Shown piece after piece: positions 5,041-5,771 of a stretch of DNA of 5,771 nt. How positions within the stretch are numbered: the stretch's first letter is position 1; every line of letters starts with the position of its first letter. The stretch lies in assembly GCA_031296355.1 (NCBI GenBank), contig JARLFX010000188.1:1-5771 (forward strand), in the 5' to 3' direction. Source of the stretch: Acidobacteriaceae bacterium. GTDB lineage: Bacteria > Acidobacteriota > Terriglobia > Terriglobales > Acidobacteriaceae. Made by a program: the position numbers and the translations under genes. The notes under the pieces are model-generated. The model made no database searches. It saw only the letters and a list, made by a program, of their open reading frames with translations, and was not told where the DNA came from.

Positions 5041-5526
5041 ATGCAGAATGCGAAAGACTCGTTTTATGTGGCGCTGCGCACGCGGCTAGCAGCAACCAAT
5101 CCGGAGCGTACGATCCTGCTGCGTGGGGCGGTGCGTCCAGGAATTCTGGTGGAGGAGGCGGAAGCTCCCTTCAGTCAGCTCCCCAATGATGTATTCGTCC
5201 TGCGCTGGCTGGGGCTGGGTGTCGACTCTGATCTTGACTCCGCGCTAGCTGTGGGGGAGTGCGAGATTCTGTATCAGACGTGCGGAACGCAGAGTTACGG
5301 CGGATTGGACCGGGGCCGCGCGCTGAGCGCAATGGACGAGGAGTTGGTGACAGTACTTGCACCTTTCCACACACCAAAACTTGATTTTACGTCGACGCCG
5401 CCGACTGCGATGTTGACGCAGGTGTTCTGGGATGAACCTGGTTTTGGGCCAGTTACAGTGCAGCGGGACCGTTTGAGCAGGTCGGCCAAGGTGATGGTTT
5501 ACAGCTACCAAGAGCAGGGGGAGTAA
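5041..5526 (+). CDS. Probable tail terminator / tail completion protein
   Basis: A 161-residue cytoplasmic-type protein from ATG 5041. An amphipathic N-terminal helix (AKDSFYVALRTRLAATNPERTILL, 4-27) is followed by a central beta/alpha region: VFVLRWLGLGVD (51-62) and VGECEILYQTCGTQSYGGLDRGRALSAMDEELVTVL (71-106), in which a strand runs into a helix as in gpU-like tail terminators. The C-terminus has TQVFWDEPGFGPVTVQRDRLSRSAKVMVYSY (126-156), a strand-rich ending. Gene order (after the stopper candidate and overlapping the tube candidate) is that of a terminator, which caps the tail tube and joins it to the head. Starting at ATG 4918 would add 41 residues resembling a signal peptide, implausible for a tail protein. 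Stop and next start overlap as TAATG. The family is not firmly recognised; a neck or minor tail protein is the alternative. Confidence 0.55.
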   Translation: MQNAKDSFYVALRTRLAATNPERTILLRGAVRPGILVEEAEAPFSQLPNDVFVLRWLGLGVDSDLDSALAVGECEILYQTCGTQSYGGLDRGRALSAMDEELVTVLAPFHTPKLDFTSTPPTAMLTQVFWDEPGFGPVTVQRDRLSRSAKVMVYSYQEQGE

Positions 5527-5771
5527 TGACAGCGAATTGGTTTTCTGCTCCCGCGCCGGCGGCACGGCGAGTTCGAGCGTATTTTGCGCCAGTGAATCGT
5601 ACTTCGCAGACGCCGGTGCTTTTCGATGCGGCGCAACAGGGCGGATTCAACCTGGATGCTCCGCCGTCGCCGTGGATAAGCCTCGGATGGATCAAGGAAT
5701 TCTCGCGGAAGTCGGCAAGCAAGACTTCGGCGGTACTGACGGGCATTCCAGCGTCACCCCTTGAGCAAGTG
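5526..5771 (+). CDS. Probable tail tube protein, N-terminal part (runs off window)
   Basis: The frame from ATG 5526 stays open for 82 codons to the window end. The ATG overlaps the preceding TAA (TAATG) and is preceded by GGGGGAG (5517-5523), so translational coupling is likely. The visible protein begins MTANWFSAPAPAARRVRAYF and contains PVLFDAAQQGGFNLDAPPSPWISLGWIKEF (residues 29-58), then a serine/lysine-rich stretch and LTGIPASPLEQV. 'FnLd.PP.PWIsLGWI..F' has the look of an N-terminal strand of a major tail or tube protein, and the gene lies where the tube gene follows the terminator. No domain can be confirmed from the fragment. A tail sheath or other virion protein remains possible. Confidence 0.55.
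   Translation, partial: MTANWFSAPAPAARRVRAYFAPVNRTSQTPVLFDAAQQGGFNLDAPPSPWISLGWIKEFSRKSASKTSAVLTGIPASPLEQV

Overview
The window is a segment of a tailed-phage morphogenesis module (prophage or phage contig). All genes lie on the + strand in the order expected for head assembly followed by head-tail joining: portal (11-1348), capsid maturation protease (1423-1923), small coiled-coil scaffold candidate (2082-2480), HK97-fold major capsid protein (2726-3694), head-tail adaptor (3842-4465), stopper candidate (4469-4903), tail terminator candidate (5041-5526), and the start of a probable tail tube gene (5526 to beyond the window end). The large terminase gene would be expected just upstream. An in-frame TGA at 5-7 may be the end of that gene, but too little is visible to say.

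The organism cannot be fixed from sequence alone. Coding regions are GC-rich with G/C-ending codons. The gaps carry AGCTTCTAGCTACT-type and AGTTAGC-type short repeats that I associate, from memory only, with intergenic regions of Acidobacteriota (Terriglobia). A prophage in such a host is my best inference.

The genes work as one pathway. Portal, protease, scaffold and capsid protein build the procapsid. The protease would clear the scaffold, and perhaps trim other proteins, before DNA packaging. The adaptor and stopper then close the portal vertex, and the terminator joins a tail built on the tube protein encoded at the right edge. Some junctions are tight (4-base offset at 4465/4469, TAATG overlap at 5526). 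Others are unusually loose for a phage structural operon: gaps of about 158, 245, 147 and 137 bases.

The loose gaps are the most unusual part of the window. The gap before the scaffold and the gap after the capsid gene each hold the same 12-mer (GGCGAAGTTAGC) followed by a hairpin with a GAGGCTC core; the one after the capsid gene is a perfect 14-bp stem. The capsid leader contains a 14-bp tandem repeat whose inverted near-copy lies about 140 bases downstream, giving a potential 22-bp long-range stem just ahead of the capsid start codon. I see no defence system, RNA gene, CRISPR array, tRNA or transposase. The novelty here is modest: divergent head proteins and repeat-bearing leaders around the capsid gene.
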